Origin: Evernia prunastri
Lineage: Eukaryota > Ascomycota > Lecanoromycetes > Lecanorales > Parmeliaceae
DNA: 64,000 nucleotides
Direction of reading: 5' to 3'
Assembly (NCBI GenBank): GCA_003184365.1
Contig: NKYR01000069.1
Span: forward strand, 63,959-127,958
Position numbers and translations under genes: made by a program. Positions within the stretch are counted from its first letter, which is position 1. Every line of letters begins with the position of its first letter. The notes under the pieces are model-generated. The model did no database searches. It was given only the letters and a program-made list of their open reading frames with translations, and was not told where the DNA came from. Below are positions 23,806-34,961 of the stretch, piece after piece.

Positions 23806-25249
23806 ATGTTCAAAATGAACATCCTTAGTATGCTCAACACAGATCATCTGTCAGTCTCACAGAGAGGAAATGTATCGAATCATACCTCACTGCAGACGTT
23901 CCCGGCCGAAACTCTGGACGGTATCCTCGAACTCCTTCCCAAAGATGCTCTTGCCAATCTTCGCCTTACCTCAAGATTCTACGACCAGCGAGCCAAATTC
24001 TATCTGTTCAGGCAGCTTACTATTCGCGATTCGATTGCGAGTGTGGCCAGGGTCAGTGAGATATTCAAGGACTATTCTCTCGCAAGTCTAGTGCGCGAAT
24101 TCAGCTTCAAGGCACAACACCCTGCCGCAACAAGAGTAATCCAAGCTGACTGTTTGCAAAATGGTGTCGTAAAAGCTTACCATAGCACACTAGTACCTTG
24201 ATGATCCCTTTCGACATGCCATACACGATCTACGCAAACTTGCTTATATGAATTCGCTCAGTCTTGCATTTGATGGTCCCGTTAGCAGAGCCTCACCCTC
24301 GGCCGAGGCGCAATTCTCTCAGATGAATTATCGCAGTGAGGTCTTCGCTCTCTTCTTCTTATCGCTCACCATTTCGCCTATCTTCGCACCAAGACTCTAT
24401 CGACTCTCAATCGAGAATCTTCAAAGCCAAAGGGAGCCACGTGTAACCACGACGCCTGGATTTTTGGAATTAATCCGCGACATCAGCACACTAGAGCTTG
24501 GCATCCACACCCTTGCAGACTACATGTCTTCTCCTCGAACAAGAGAGATGTCCATAGAGACCTGGAGCTTCTATTCTGAATTACCACAGGTTTGGCTCGC
24601 ACCAGCGTCGCAATTTCTCGAGAAATTGCATCTTTCAGCAGACGGCCCTTGGGGTTGGTATCCAAAGGTTGACCTTCGTGGCGTCTATGTTCCACACCTC
24701 AGAGACCTCGCGTTGATCCGTTATACTTTCAGTCATGACTGGCAATTGCAGTGGCTCTCAGATCACGCGGGCTCCCTCGAGCGCTTAGTTCTCACGAAGT
24801 GTGCGATACTGGACAACGCCACGTCTACGAATCATTATTTCGATAGCGAAGGCTATCCATATGACGTGGAGTATGAGAAAATCTACCCCTTAGTCAAAGG
24901 TTCCCACGTTCACAAGAAACGATGGTCTCACTACTTCAAGGCAATAGCAGATTCCCTGCCAAACTTGGGTTCTTTCAGCATCCTAGACCACGATCAGCCA
25001 AAACTCCTCGACCAAGAAGCTGCACAGATCAGCCGCGCGCGCTATCACTCCGTCCTTGACCAACGCTACTTGAAATACCGCTCAGGAGACTATCTCTCAT
25101 TGTTCGGCCACCCTCATGGCACTTATGAGGAGGCAAGAACATTCATGCGGCGCGAGGGAGAAATGACGCAGCAAGATGAGGAAGACGAGCGAGCTTTGCG
25201 GGAGCTTTTAGCCGCGATCCAACGACGCAATAGCACCAGACCATACTAA
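23806..25249 (+). CDS. F-box protein of the fungal F-box/LRR-like type
   Basis: Exon 1 (23806-24135) and exon 2 (24194-25249) join over a 58-nt intron (GTAATCC...CACTAG with branch CTGAC), giving 461 residues. An F-box lies at about 31-70 (TFPAETLDGILELLPKDALANLRLTSRFYD); such domains bind Skp1 and make the protein a substrate receptor for an SCF ubiquitin ligase. The remainder has leucine-spaced strands (SLERLVLTKC, HLRDLALIRY) like the degenerate LRR region of large fungal F-box families, and the C terminus is an acidic/Arg helix. A second ATG at 23815 is possible. The target is unknown. The 3' end overlaps the tail of a small gene on the other strand by 42 bases. Confidence 0.8.
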
Positions 25250-25592
25250 AGCCTCAGCGATAAGATCGTCTCGGTGTCCAGTCATGGTACGGCATTTTTC
25301 TAGTACATCGTCAACTGCCTCTCCTTGGTCGGCAATCCGGTGACACATTCGGGGATACATCTGAGAGGCAGGAAAGAAAGGAGCGGCCAGGGTATCCTCA
25401 GCAGTCGCTTCAGATTGCAGACTCGAAGAATGGGTGCTTTGAACCATAGGGAGCATGTTGCATAATCTGACATTAGCACACAATCAAAAGATTTCACTGC
25501 CAGGAAGAACATAGTGGACTCAAGTCGTCATTACGACCGAACGGCAAATCCCGACTTTTTCTATCTGGGTCAATGATCTTGACCACTTTCAT
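25208..25592 (-). CDS. Small hypothetical protein
   Basis: Two exons, 25592-25498 and 25436-25208, joined over a 61-nt intron with a TGCTAAT branch, give 107 residues. The N terminus MKVVKIIDPDRKSRDLPFGR and the C terminus (ADQGEAVDDVLEKCRTMTG then EALVWSGAIASLD) have normal protein composition, which is why I list it. I recognise no domain. An upstream exon is possible, and a shorter 31-nt intron would also keep frame but is unusually small. It ends inside the last codons of the F-box gene, tail to tail. Confidence 0.4.
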
Positions 25593-25975
25593 GAGTTTGC
25601 GTACACAGAGACACTTCGGTCAAATCTCAAGAATCCGCTTACCCCAAGCCTCAATTTGCATCCGCCACGAGAGCCTCCTTGAAGAAGAGCGCTAGCCTTG
25701 TTTCCCATGAAAATCGTCGCTCGCAAAGCTTGACATCGACTGTAACCTTCATCAAAGTTAAAAATGAAAACGAGTGCCTTTTACCCAGAAGAGGGGTACT
25801 GTGACTTCAGTGCCACGTGATCCTCACTGTATCAACGATGAAGTAATGAAAATGGCAATTTTTTCTGCTAACAATCGTTCTATTCCAGCCATAGCTGACA
25901 CAGGCCTCGCGTCCAGTTCAGCAGAACCCCTCGCGAAGGCGTCCTGGCTCATGAAATGACCAACGCTTCAAACCA

Positions 25976-26200
25976 CCCTCTCACCCTCCCCTCCCCTCCT
26001 CTCATCTGAAACTCAACCCTCCATCCCCTGACCCTCGTCCCCCTCCTCCTCCAGCTCCTCCAGCTCCCCACCCCCCAAACTCAAACCCCCAAACCCAGCC
26101 TCCACACCCCAACCCCCCTCAACCCCATCCATCCCCCCCTCCCCATCTCCATCCCCACCCCTCCTGCCCCACCGCCCCGCACCCCCAAAGCGCGCAGGGT
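25976..26200. repeat. Pyrimidine-rich low-complexity tract
   Basis: The + strand is almost entirely C and T. On the - strand it is the 3' coding end of the FHA-like gene, giving a Gly/Glu-rich tail, plus downstream sequence. Confidence 0.7.
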
Positions 26201-27048
26201 CAATGCACACCCCCCTTGACAGATCGCCTCCGGTCTGCCGATGCAACTCCGCATCGATATCCCCGCAGCCGATCACATCCGCGCCGGCACCAGAGGAAAA
26301 ACCGCCAGACCAAGCACGCGGGCTTGACACGCCCGCCCCGCTCCAGTCGGGCAAGGACGCCCCAAAAAGATGACGCTGATAATCCACCGCTCTGCACACG
26401 GTATAGATCTCGAACCTCAGCCCACCCCACGCGATCCCCACCTCATTCGGCCGCTCAACCCGCAACTGCACTTCCGCCACCGGCTCCGCGAGGGCGTATC
26501 CAGTCTTCCGGAGCAGTTCCTGATACTCTGCTGAATAGAGTTGTGTGCCGTTGACCGTGACGCCCGTGACGGACTCGTCGACCAGCGTCCAGGTGAGATG
26601 CGGGCCGATGGCGATGCGGAACTCGTCGGTGCTGGAGAGGGGAGGGGCGTCGTCGTGCGGGAGCTGGAGGTCGGCGCGGGTGACGTCCCGGCTGAAGATG
26701 TAGCCAAGGTCTGGATGGAGGGGATGGGGAGGGAGGGCGAAGTAGGTTGTGTCGTTGTGGTTGTTGGTGGTGGTGGTGCTGTTGCTGGCGGTGTTTGTGG
26801 GATCGAGGTGAGGGGGTGGAGGGACGGAGGGGAGGTGGAGAGGTTGGTTTTTTGGCTATAGATTGTGTTAGTATTATTTTCCAAGAGGGGTTTGAGAGTT
26901 CTGAAATCTAACCTGGACGGTCAACAACTTTGCCAGTGCTGGATTTGCTTACTAGAGTCAGAAGTCTCTCAGCGACCTCTCGCGTGCAACCGACGATGAT
27001 AGGCATGGATAACTTCCACCCTTCAGGGTTTCCAGCGACAATAGTCAT
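26013..27048 (-). CDS. FHA-like domain protein
   Basis: Exon 1 (27048-26953) and exon 2 (26855-26013) join over a 97-nt intron (GTAAGC donor, ACTAAC branch, TATAG acceptor), giving 312 residues. After a Pro/Thr/Asn-rich segment, residues about 70-190 read like a forkhead-associated fold: a Ser/Arg-containing strand (IFSRDVTRADLQL), then FRIAIGPHLTWTLVDESVTGVTVNGTQLY split over residues 111-139, which matches the ...W.L.D.S.xGxxVNG core of phosphothreonine-binding FHA domains. The usual N-terminal GR and SxxH residues are not obvious, so binding may be lost. The tail is Gly/Glu-rich and low-complexity. An in-frame upstream ATG at 27114 is an alternative start. Function unknown; some fungal FHA proteins are kinase fusions, but no kinase domain is present. 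Confidence 0.6.
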
Positions 27049-29000
27049 GGCGAGACACTTAAGTCTGAGAGAGTATAGCAGACGTAAGATGATGGGATTA
27101 ACAAAGGAGTTCAACAGCGGAAAAGAATATCTATTTATATGTAGACGACAGAAATCATTTATTCACGCAAACGATGAATGAATACCAAACCCTTCTAGCA
27201 GATTCGATGGCCCGGTGTATTACCGGGCTTGTCTGTTATTCACACTTGAGGGCTTCTCTCCCTTTCTACGCCGTAGTGAATTGCAAGGGACGCTTTTGAT
27301 GTGAGTGAAGGCATGGTGGTAAGACGAGACATATGGAACTTGAAAATTTGTTTGGCCTTCTGGCTTAAGTCTATAAAGGCGTCTGAAGCTGTGCTTTTGC
27401 ATAGGCTTTATTTATTTATATTGTGAGAGCGATTTCTGACTGGACAGAGATACGTTGACTCTCAAAAATAAGGATGTCAGTAAGTTGATGATGTTTTGTT
27501 CCCTTTTACAGTACCTGTATCTAAGAATCTAGATTAGCTTACAAGCTTGCACGTTTCTTGTCTAGGTGAAAATATGTCAAGGGCAAGGCAATCAGATCGA
27601 TGACACAACATTTTCGATATTCAAGACTATTATGGGCTGATAGATCTTGTGAGACCAATTGCAATTGAAGTATTCGAAGGAAAGACTCCTTAACACCATG
27701 TTCGTTGTCTCTTAAGCCTTCTTTCATGTACAATTCGCCATAGTAGGGCTGGAGGTTAGTCGCTCACACCAAATATCGCGATACCTTGCGCATGGCCTAT
27801 GGCAGTGTACATTGCATTGTTTCAAGGTAGGTGAATTGCATTGTTTCAGGCCATAGCGAGGGGCCATAGCAATTCAGGTCATGGCGAGAAACCATGATTA
27901 CAGTGAGAGATTCGTGACCTTCTCTGATGTAAGATGGTCTATAAAGATTATATCATTCCGCAGGCAATTATCTCTCAAGTCAATTCTTCTCATCCAGAGC
28001 AATTGCACATTTTCTTCTCACCATTCTACAGCTATGTTTAATTACTTAGCTGGCGATTATCACTCCAAGTCATATCGCTATAGATATAAACTTTTTTCTC
28101 TAATCGCCATAGTGGGACTGAGGGTTAGCCGGTCGCATGGCAGAGTGTTTTTGCATTGCACAACTACTACGCATCACGTGATGATTTCGCGCTGCATGGT
28201 TACTTCGCATAGTAGGCCTACAAGATCTGCAATATCGCATAGTGGGACGTGTTTTAGTGTCAGTGCTGGGCTCCTCATTCGATTCCATCTCTTTCAGAGC
28301 CATATCATTCTTCCCCGCCCGCCCGCACCTGTATATAACTTCATTTTACTCCAGGTTTAGCTGAACAAGCATTGGGGGGTTTTTTTAGCACTGGGGTGAC
28401 TACATATGGCTCTTCAGGTAACTAGCCCCGGTGTTGAGACCCCGCAACAACAGCTACACGGTTCCAGCTGTTTTGGTGACTCCACATGATGACAGGCGAA
28501 GGCTAAGTGAGGGTGAAAAGAGGTGGCCGATATGTCACCAACGAACCTCCAGTCCTACTGTCGCGATCAGCCGTCTCCGCTGGAGGTTGCGGAACGTGGC
28601 TATATGGAGAACTTTCATGAGTTTAGGCTTGAACCAAGTCTCGACTTCTTAAAGGGTGTTCCCAAGAGGATAGCGCATTAGAGAATGGATTTGGAGATCG
28701 CAAGACAGTCGCAATGTGGTTTGAAAAGGGAGGGATATTGTGGGCGGGAACACGACATACCCCCTGGGAATTTTATGTGTAAGTAGACTTCCGAGTCAAA
28801 ATCGCTCTTTTTTGAACCTGTTTAGCCTAGACAAGTAGATCTAGGATCACGCAACTATATGACTTTCCTAGCGAAACAGTCTGTGCATTGTTGTCGTGTT
28901 ATAACAAAACATCCCAACCGCTCCGATCGAGGTAACACTCCATCGAAAGCCACCGCTGGCACAATTTCCGCCAGAATCTAGACCAATCCCGACATACGCC
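27049..29000. other. Repeat-bearing intergenic region
   Basis: No gene supported over two kilobases. The centre (27730-28260) contains repeated motifs described separately; the flanks hold only short chance frames. Confidence 0.5.
27738..28249. repeat. Degenerate repeat island, possible transposon remnant
   Basis: A 30-base segment starting CGCCATAGTAGGG at 27738-27767 recurs at 28105-28135 (24 of 30 bases by eye; five of the six differences are transitions). Shorter copies of CGCATAGTRGG start near 28206 and 28236. Between them GCCATAGCGAGG-like and ATTGCATTGTTTCA units repeat in tandem (27810-27895). The transition bias fits old repeat-induced mutation, but the sample is small and no transposase or clear terminal repeats are seen. 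Confidence 0.45.
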
Positions 29001-30676
29001 CTACAAATCCTTCGTCCGCTCCTCACTCTCCAAAATCCACCGGTCCACAAGCGCCTGATCCCTAACCCTGACGCCAACCTTGAACGGCCTCGGATCCAGC
29101 GTCAACCCCGTCGGATCCACATTCGCCCCCATAGGATCCAACACCGGTCTATCGCTCTCCAACCGCGGCGGCACGATCTCGAACGCGGTGACGATGCGCA
29201 CAAACGCCGTGTACAGCTCCCGATTCGCCAAATGGCTGCCGACGCACATGCGGCTGCCCGCGCCGTAGGCATAGTGCGGCGTCCCGGACACGCCGGACGA
29301 TTCGTCCTTGAGGTAGCGCGCCGGGTCGAAGTGCGCCGGTTGGTCGAAGTGCGCGGCGTCGTGGTCGGCGGCGTAGGCGTTCATGTAGAAGGTCGTGCCG
29401 GCGGGGATGAGGGCGTCCTTCCAGCGGATGTCCTTGATGCTCCGGCGCGGGAGGCAGATGGGGATGACGGTCCAGAAGCGGAGGGTTTCCTTGACGAGCG
29501 CGGTGACGTAGGGGACTTTTTCTTCCTGCAGGCATTTGTCCCAGGAGTCTTGGTCCGGGTAGACGGTGTTGATCTCGTCGAGGGCGCGCTTCTGGATCTC
29601 TTGGCCGTGGGGGGAGGAGAGGTAGGCGAGGCACATGACTATGTTGCCGGGGACTGTGTCGAGGCCGGCTGAGACCATTGTCAGGCAGATTGACATGAGT
29701 TCCGCTGCAAGATTAACACCTTAGCTATTTCTCTTTTCTTTTTTGGTTTCCTGAAAAGCAATCACTGACCGTCATTAAGCTTTGCCTCGGGGTCTTTCAA
29801 AATGTTGCCTGTAATGCAGGGCTTATCGGTTCCATTAGCAATTCGCTGCTTCAACTCACCAAGCATCTGGCTCATGTACGCTCCTCTTCGCTTCTTGTAC
29901 TCCAGCGGTTTCTTGTTGTTGCTCGGCCACAACCTCATGAGCGGAATGTAGTCTTGCCAATTGTGGGACGTGCTCCTGAGATAACTGATCTCGCGCTCTA
30001 CGTGCGTAATCTCCTTGAGCATGTCGTCGCTGATGTTTCCCTCGATCTTGATGCCGTAGTTCAAAGTCAACGACGTGCTCAGGGCATACCGTGCGAAGTA
30101 GGGACTGGGATCAATGTCGACCGTGCCGCCTTTGGCATTCGCCATCATCTCCTTGATCGATCTCGCAGACTCAAAGTCGAGGAATGGCATATACGTCCAC
30201 ACGGATGGTATGTTCAGAGCAGTGGCAGCGGCTTTACGTCGAGCCTTGCATGACTCGTCCCATGGAGACGTGCCTATCGTGAAGCCTTCCGAGGACGAGA
30301 CTACAGTGTGAAAGGTATGCAAAGTAGGCCTGGAGATCAGAGCCGATTGGTTTGTAACCCAAAGCTCCTTGACAGAGTCGAAGGAATTGGCAAAGACGAT
30401 ACGCTTCTTTGTCGTTAGCGACTGTCCGCCCTATCAACAAGGCATGGCCTCGCGCACCCTGTTTCCAAGTCTCGCCTGGAACACATCTCCATACTTCCGG
30501 GCCCATTCCTTCGCGACAAGCGCATGGTTGTTCCCAAGTTGGCGCAGACTACCGAAGATGGGCACGCCAGGTATCTCAGGTAAATGTTTGATCTTTGGAG
30601 TGTCGGTCCGATTCAAGTATCGAGCGATAAAGAAAATGGCTGAGATCACAGCGAAGATTACAATGGGAGACGGCAT
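29001..30676 (-). CDS. CYP504-family phenylacetate hydroxylase (P450)
   Basis: Exons 30676-30458, 30406-29770 and 29704-29001, all in phase, give 519 residues. An N-terminal anchor is followed by IKHLPEIPGVPIFGSL. Hallmarks of the CYP504 group include RIVFANSFDSVKELW, FHTVVSSSEGFTIGTSPWDE and SICLTMVSAGLDTVPGN. The I-helix motif AGLDT is intact (298-302), ExxR is E358/R361, and the heme Cys is 439 in YGAGSRMCVG. CYP504 enzymes hydroxylate phenylacetate (A type, position 2) or 3-hydroxyphenylacetate (B type, position 6), feeding homogentisate. Adjacent fumarylacetoacetase and homogentisate dioxygenase support that role here. A B-type (phacB-like) enzyme would yield homogentisate directly and is my preferred but unproven reading. 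Exon 1 ends at LGNR and exon 2 resumes KRIVFANS over a 51-nt intron. Confidence 0.92.
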
Positions 30677-31433
30677 CTTGGAAGGTCAATCGTAAGTAGG
30701 AATAGAGGTCATTGAAGAGAGATTGCTGGAGGAGAGGGAGATTGATATCAGATACACCAAAGCCAATCCTAGGTGATCTCACTTTACTCAGCTGAGGAAG
30801 ACTGAAACAGGAATCGGACTGGCATTTGAACATATGGACTATGGGGTTTATTTAAGTAGTATCCAAAGGGAGCACGGCGGAACAGAACCGGAGAAGTGGT
30901 AGGACGTCTGCCCCGCTTCGCTTCCCGCACGAGACCTTCCCAGACACATCCTTCGGAGTACCCTCGTACCTTGTTTGCAGCGCGCGGAATCCTGCCGCTG
31001 CCACTGGCCTGAAAAGTTAGCGGCTCCTGCACAATTCTAGGAACGAGGGGCAGTGTGTTTCTTGGGATGTACTCTATACAGCATGGATGTATCATTTTCA
31101 GAGATAGAGGTATCAAACATCTTGCTCCGCCTTCAGATAGTTGATACGGAGTAATTTTGGACATAACAATGATTCGAGGTTCAGTATTAAAAGGGTTATC
31201 AATATGTCATAAATACGTGTTGTCGTGATCAGGAATCAGATACGGAGACGCGGTGTAAACTACAAATATATGCGTATGTTTTTACTCCTCGAATCATTGC
31301 ATGGAGCAGTGATTTCAGAGATCTGATAATAAGCAATGTCGTCGCTTCCGTGTAAGGATAGTATGACTGAGCATCGGCATCACCAGAAAATGTGCATCGG
31401 GGAAACTCAAAAGCTCCTCATGATGTCCCGTGC
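30677..31433. other. Intergenic between CYP504 and fumarylacetoacetase genes
   Basis: Contains the promoter of the CYP504 gene and the terminator of the upstream same-strand gene. I see no further gene, repeat or RNA. Confidence 0.5.
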
Positions 31434-32790
31434 TCAAAATCTCATCTCGATCGCAGGCTCGATCCGTCCCATACACTCCCCGAAACCGACCAAAGCCCCA
31501 TCTTCTCCCCCACACCAGCCTCGGAGCGTGACTTCATCTCCATCTTGCAAGAACGTTCTTTCTTCTCCGCCGTCAAGTCTCAGAGGGTTCTTGCCGTTCT
31601 CCGTCATCTCCAGAAATGCGCCTCGGGACGCCGCCTCACTCCCTGATATCGTGCCCGAACCGAGCAGATCTCCCACGTTCATCTTACAGCCCCCAACGCA
31701 GTGGTGCGTCAACATCTGCGCGAAGGAAAAGAGTAGATTGTTTCCGTTGGTCCTGCTGATGGTCGATGTCGTTCCCGAAGCAGCTGTAAATGAAGTCAGC
31801 TATGGTCTCGTATCGAAGCACATGCTGGCTCAAATTACTCTTCAGGTCCACTTCCAGCTTCATGTCATAGAGGTTCTTCTGCCTCGGCTCTCTCAAGTAA
31901 GGCAACAGCTCTGTATCGTTCTGTATCCCCTCTGACCGGAAAGGCTCCAACGCATCCGTTAGAACCACCCACGGACTAATAGTTGAACCAAAGTTCTTCG
32001 CATTAAACGGTCCAAGCGGAACATACTCCCACATCTGGATATCCCGCGCAGACCAATCGTTCAGCAACACAAACCCAAAAACATGATCTTCTGCTTCCGA
32101 GATCGGAATGGGCTGACCCATTTCATTACCCTTGCACAAGAAAGCGCCAAGCTCGAGCTCGATGTCAAGCTTGCGGCAGGCAGAGAAAGACGGTACCTTC
32201 GGGTCTGCGGCTGGGTTCTGTAACACCTGGCCGTTGGGCCTACGGATGTGCGTGCCGGAGACGACGATGCTCGAGGCTCGTCCATGGTAGCCGACAGGCA
32301 GATGCTTATAGTTCGGCTGCAAAGGGTTTGCTGCACCACGGAACATGACTCCGACGTTGTACGCGTGGTTGAGTCCGGCATAAAAGTCCGTGTAGTCGCC
32401 TATGTGCATGGGCATGTGGTAAGTGACTTCCTTGAGGGGGATCAGAGCGGTTTGTTGTAGTGACTTGTTTTCTTTCAAGACGTGTGGATATGGTGTTGCG
32501 TCGAGGAAGACGGACTGTAGGTACTTCCTGACTGCGGCATGAATAGGTTTTCCAAGCGCGGCGAACGCATTGAGCGTTGGACTTGAGAATACTGCTTGGT
32601 GGGGCTGTATGGCTGCGAGTGCTGAGAAACCATTGCCGTTTGCGAAGGCTTCCAGATCAAGGGCATGTTCTCCTATCGCTATGGCAGCACGTGGTTTGGA
32701 ATAGCCGGATGTGCTGATGATACCAAAGGGAATGTTTAGGAGCGAGAAGTGCGATCTTTCCGGAATGTCGAGCCAGCTCTCCGGTGCCAT
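31434..32790 (-). CDS. fahA: Fumarylacetoacetase
   Basis: Exon 1 (32790-31839) and exon 2 (31783-31434), joined over a 55-nt intron (GTAATTTGAG...AGCTGAC...TTACAG), give 433 residues, normal for the family. The enzyme hydrolyses fumarylacetoacetate to fumarate and acetoacetate, the last step of tyrosine and homogentisate breakdown, in the cytosol. Metal ligands are visible: D132 in GDYTDF and D209-x-E211-x-E213 in KLDIELELG. Other family segments are NHAYNVGVMFRG, HLPVGYHGRASS, DWSARDIQMWEYVPLGPFN-like sequence (ending in AKNFGSTISPWVV) and LTHHCVGGC...GDLLGSGTISG after the splice. Divergent from the homogentisate dioxygenase gene, with a 640-base shared promoter. I see no lesion. Confidence 0.97.
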
Positions 32791-32915
32791 CTTACGAGGG
32801 TTAACACGTTCTAGAAAAGAAAAGCAACAGCGATGATAGAAAGGGGAAGCGAAGGACAGTGATCATGATGGTTGGACTGGATTTCTTCGTCAGAACCCTA
32901 TAATACCTACTCGGC

Positions 32916-32922
32916 TGACTCA
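32916..32922. promoter_or_regulatory. TGACTCA motif in the fahA-hmgA promoter
   Basis: An exact copy of the Gcn4/CpcA (AP-1-like) binding core lies in the 640-base divergent promoter. A 7-base match of this kind can easily occur by chance, so this is only a candidate. Confidence 0.25.
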
Positions 32923-33430
32923 ATTCTCATGTTTCACACACCGTCATCCAGACTCACATTGATGCCCCTGATTCTGTAAAATCTGGCCGCCAACCACTCG
33001 TACATACCACTTATCTCTGCGGCATTATTCCGCAGTGGATCCATGGAAATCCTCCGTCTTCTTGAACACCGTACCCCGCTCATCAACTCGACGGTGCCCC
33101 GCAGTCTCGCAGACGATCAAAAAAGAAACTTGAGTCGAATCAAATGCCGTTCCGATTGCCGTCCGAACCGTCGTCTAGTAGGACTGTAGGAACCTTGGAA
33201 GAGCGGAAGCAAGCCGCCCATTCTCTCATCGAAGCTGGATACTCTACATGTACTGTCCTGCAGGCCGCCGCACTGGACTTTCCGCGCTAATTTGCTTTGC
33301 AAGGGTAATGTATCTCTCTCCACCTCTATCTTCTTCGAATTTCCACTCTCGATATATATCTTTATCAGCTGCCACTCTTCTATAATTACGCAGCAATACG
33401 TTCCATAGCCTATAAACAAGAGCATTCATC

Positions 33431-34961
33431 ATGCCGATGACCGACTTCAAGATTGCAGAAAAGTACAAGTACCAGAATGGATTCCATAACTACCATGAGT
33501 GGGTCGACTCGAGTCACCCAGTCTTCCTGATACCACTCACGCTCGAACAGGAGTGAGGCGATAGATGGAGCTCTACCAGTAGCGGCCAATTCGCCACAAA
33601 AGCCGCCATATGGGCTTTACGCCGAGAAACTCTCCGGTACAGCTTTCACAGCACCTCGCCATGAGAATCTACAGTCGTGGCTTTACCGGATCCTCCCTGC
33701 GTCTGTGCATGCTCCTTTCGAGCCTCGAGAATCGTCGACATATACCACCAACCCGGGCGAGTACAAATTACAGCAGATTCCGAATCAGATTCGATGGGAT
33801 CCCTTCGACTTTGACGAGACTGTAGACTGGGTCCATGGCCTGCATCTGGTGGCTGGTGCTGGAGATCCTGCCATGAAGACAGGAGTCGGTTACTTCATCT
33901 TCGCTGCCGGCAAAGAAATGCACCCCAGCGAAGCCTTCTATAGCGCAGACGGCGATTTCCTCATCGTAGTACAACATGGCGTGCTTGATATCCAGACCGA
34001 GTTCGGCAAGATCCTAGTCCGACCCAACGAGATCTGTATCATTCCTCGAGGTATCCGCTACAGGGTCACGATGCCAGAAGGACCTGTTAGAGGCTACATC
34101 CTCGAGCTTTACCAAGGCCACTTCCAGCTTCCGGAACTGGGTCCAATCGGATCGAATTGCTTGGCCAACGCGAGAGATTTCCAGGCTCCTGTCGCTTCGT
34201 TCGAAGAAGACACCGAGAGCCAGTGGACGCTCATATGCAAATTCAACGGTCATCTCTTCGCAGCAAAACAGAACCATACTCCGTTCGACGTCGTTACCTG
34301 GCATGGACGGTACTATCCATACAAGTACGACCTCGGCCGCTTCAATACCATCGGCAGCATCTCCTACGACCACCCAGATCCAAGCATCTTCACCGTACTC
34401 ACAGCACAAAGCGACCACGTCGGCACAGCGATCGCAGACTTCGTAATTTTTCCTCCAAGATGGCTCGTACAAGAAGACGTAAGCCCATACATCCCGAACC
34501 CTCACCAAATCCTAAACCCCGACTGACGTTCTCCCCCCCAACAGACCTTCCGTCCCCCCTGGTACCACAGGAACACCATGTCCGAATTCATGGGCCTGAT
34601 CTGCGGCGCCTACGACGCCAAAACCGGTGGCGGCTTCAAGCCCGCCGGCGCCTCCCTGCACAACGTCATGTCCGCCCACGGCCCCGACGCCCTGACGCAC
34701 GAGAAGGCGAGCAACGCGGATCTGAAGCCGATGAAGGTGGCCGAGGGCAGCATGGCGTTCATGTTCGAGAGCGCGCTGATGGTGGGGCTGACGGAGTGGG
34801 GGCTCAAGACGTGCGCGAAGGTGCAGGGGGGCTACAACGCCGAGAGCTGGGAGCCGCTGAAGCCGCACTTCAAGAGACCTGGGAAGGTTGAGAATGGAGT
34901 GGATGCCCAGGGTGGGAATGGGCCGGTGGGCGATAGGGCTGCTGTGCCGCATTGGACTTGA
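33431..34961 (+). CDS. hmgA: Homogentisate 1,2-dioxygenase
   Basis: Exons 33431-33498, 33551-34478 and 34545-34961 give 470 residues, close to characterised fungal and animal enzymes. It opens the ring of homogentisate to maleylacetoacetate with a non-heme iron. Recognisable segments are KYQNGFHNYHESEA across the first splice, KPPYGLYAEKLSGTAFTAPR, WLYRILPAS.HAPFEPRE, ISYDHPDPSIFTVLTA, FRPPWYHRNTMSEFMGLI in the last exon, and the Fe-ligand region near TWHGRYYPYKYDL. The start is fixed by conservation right after the ATG. It is divergent from fahA and two genes from a CYP504, which together make a homogentisate catabolic unit, probably induced by phenylacetate or tyrosine. No defect seen. Confidence 0.97.

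Noticed and set aside
26417..26884. Thr/Pro/Ser-rich frame on the - strand
   Set aside because: It is a shifted shadow of the FHA-like coding exon, whose frame has a natural composition.
34157..34952. Long Arg/Pro-rich frames on both strands
   Set aside because: They overlap the well-supported homogentisate dioxygenase gene.
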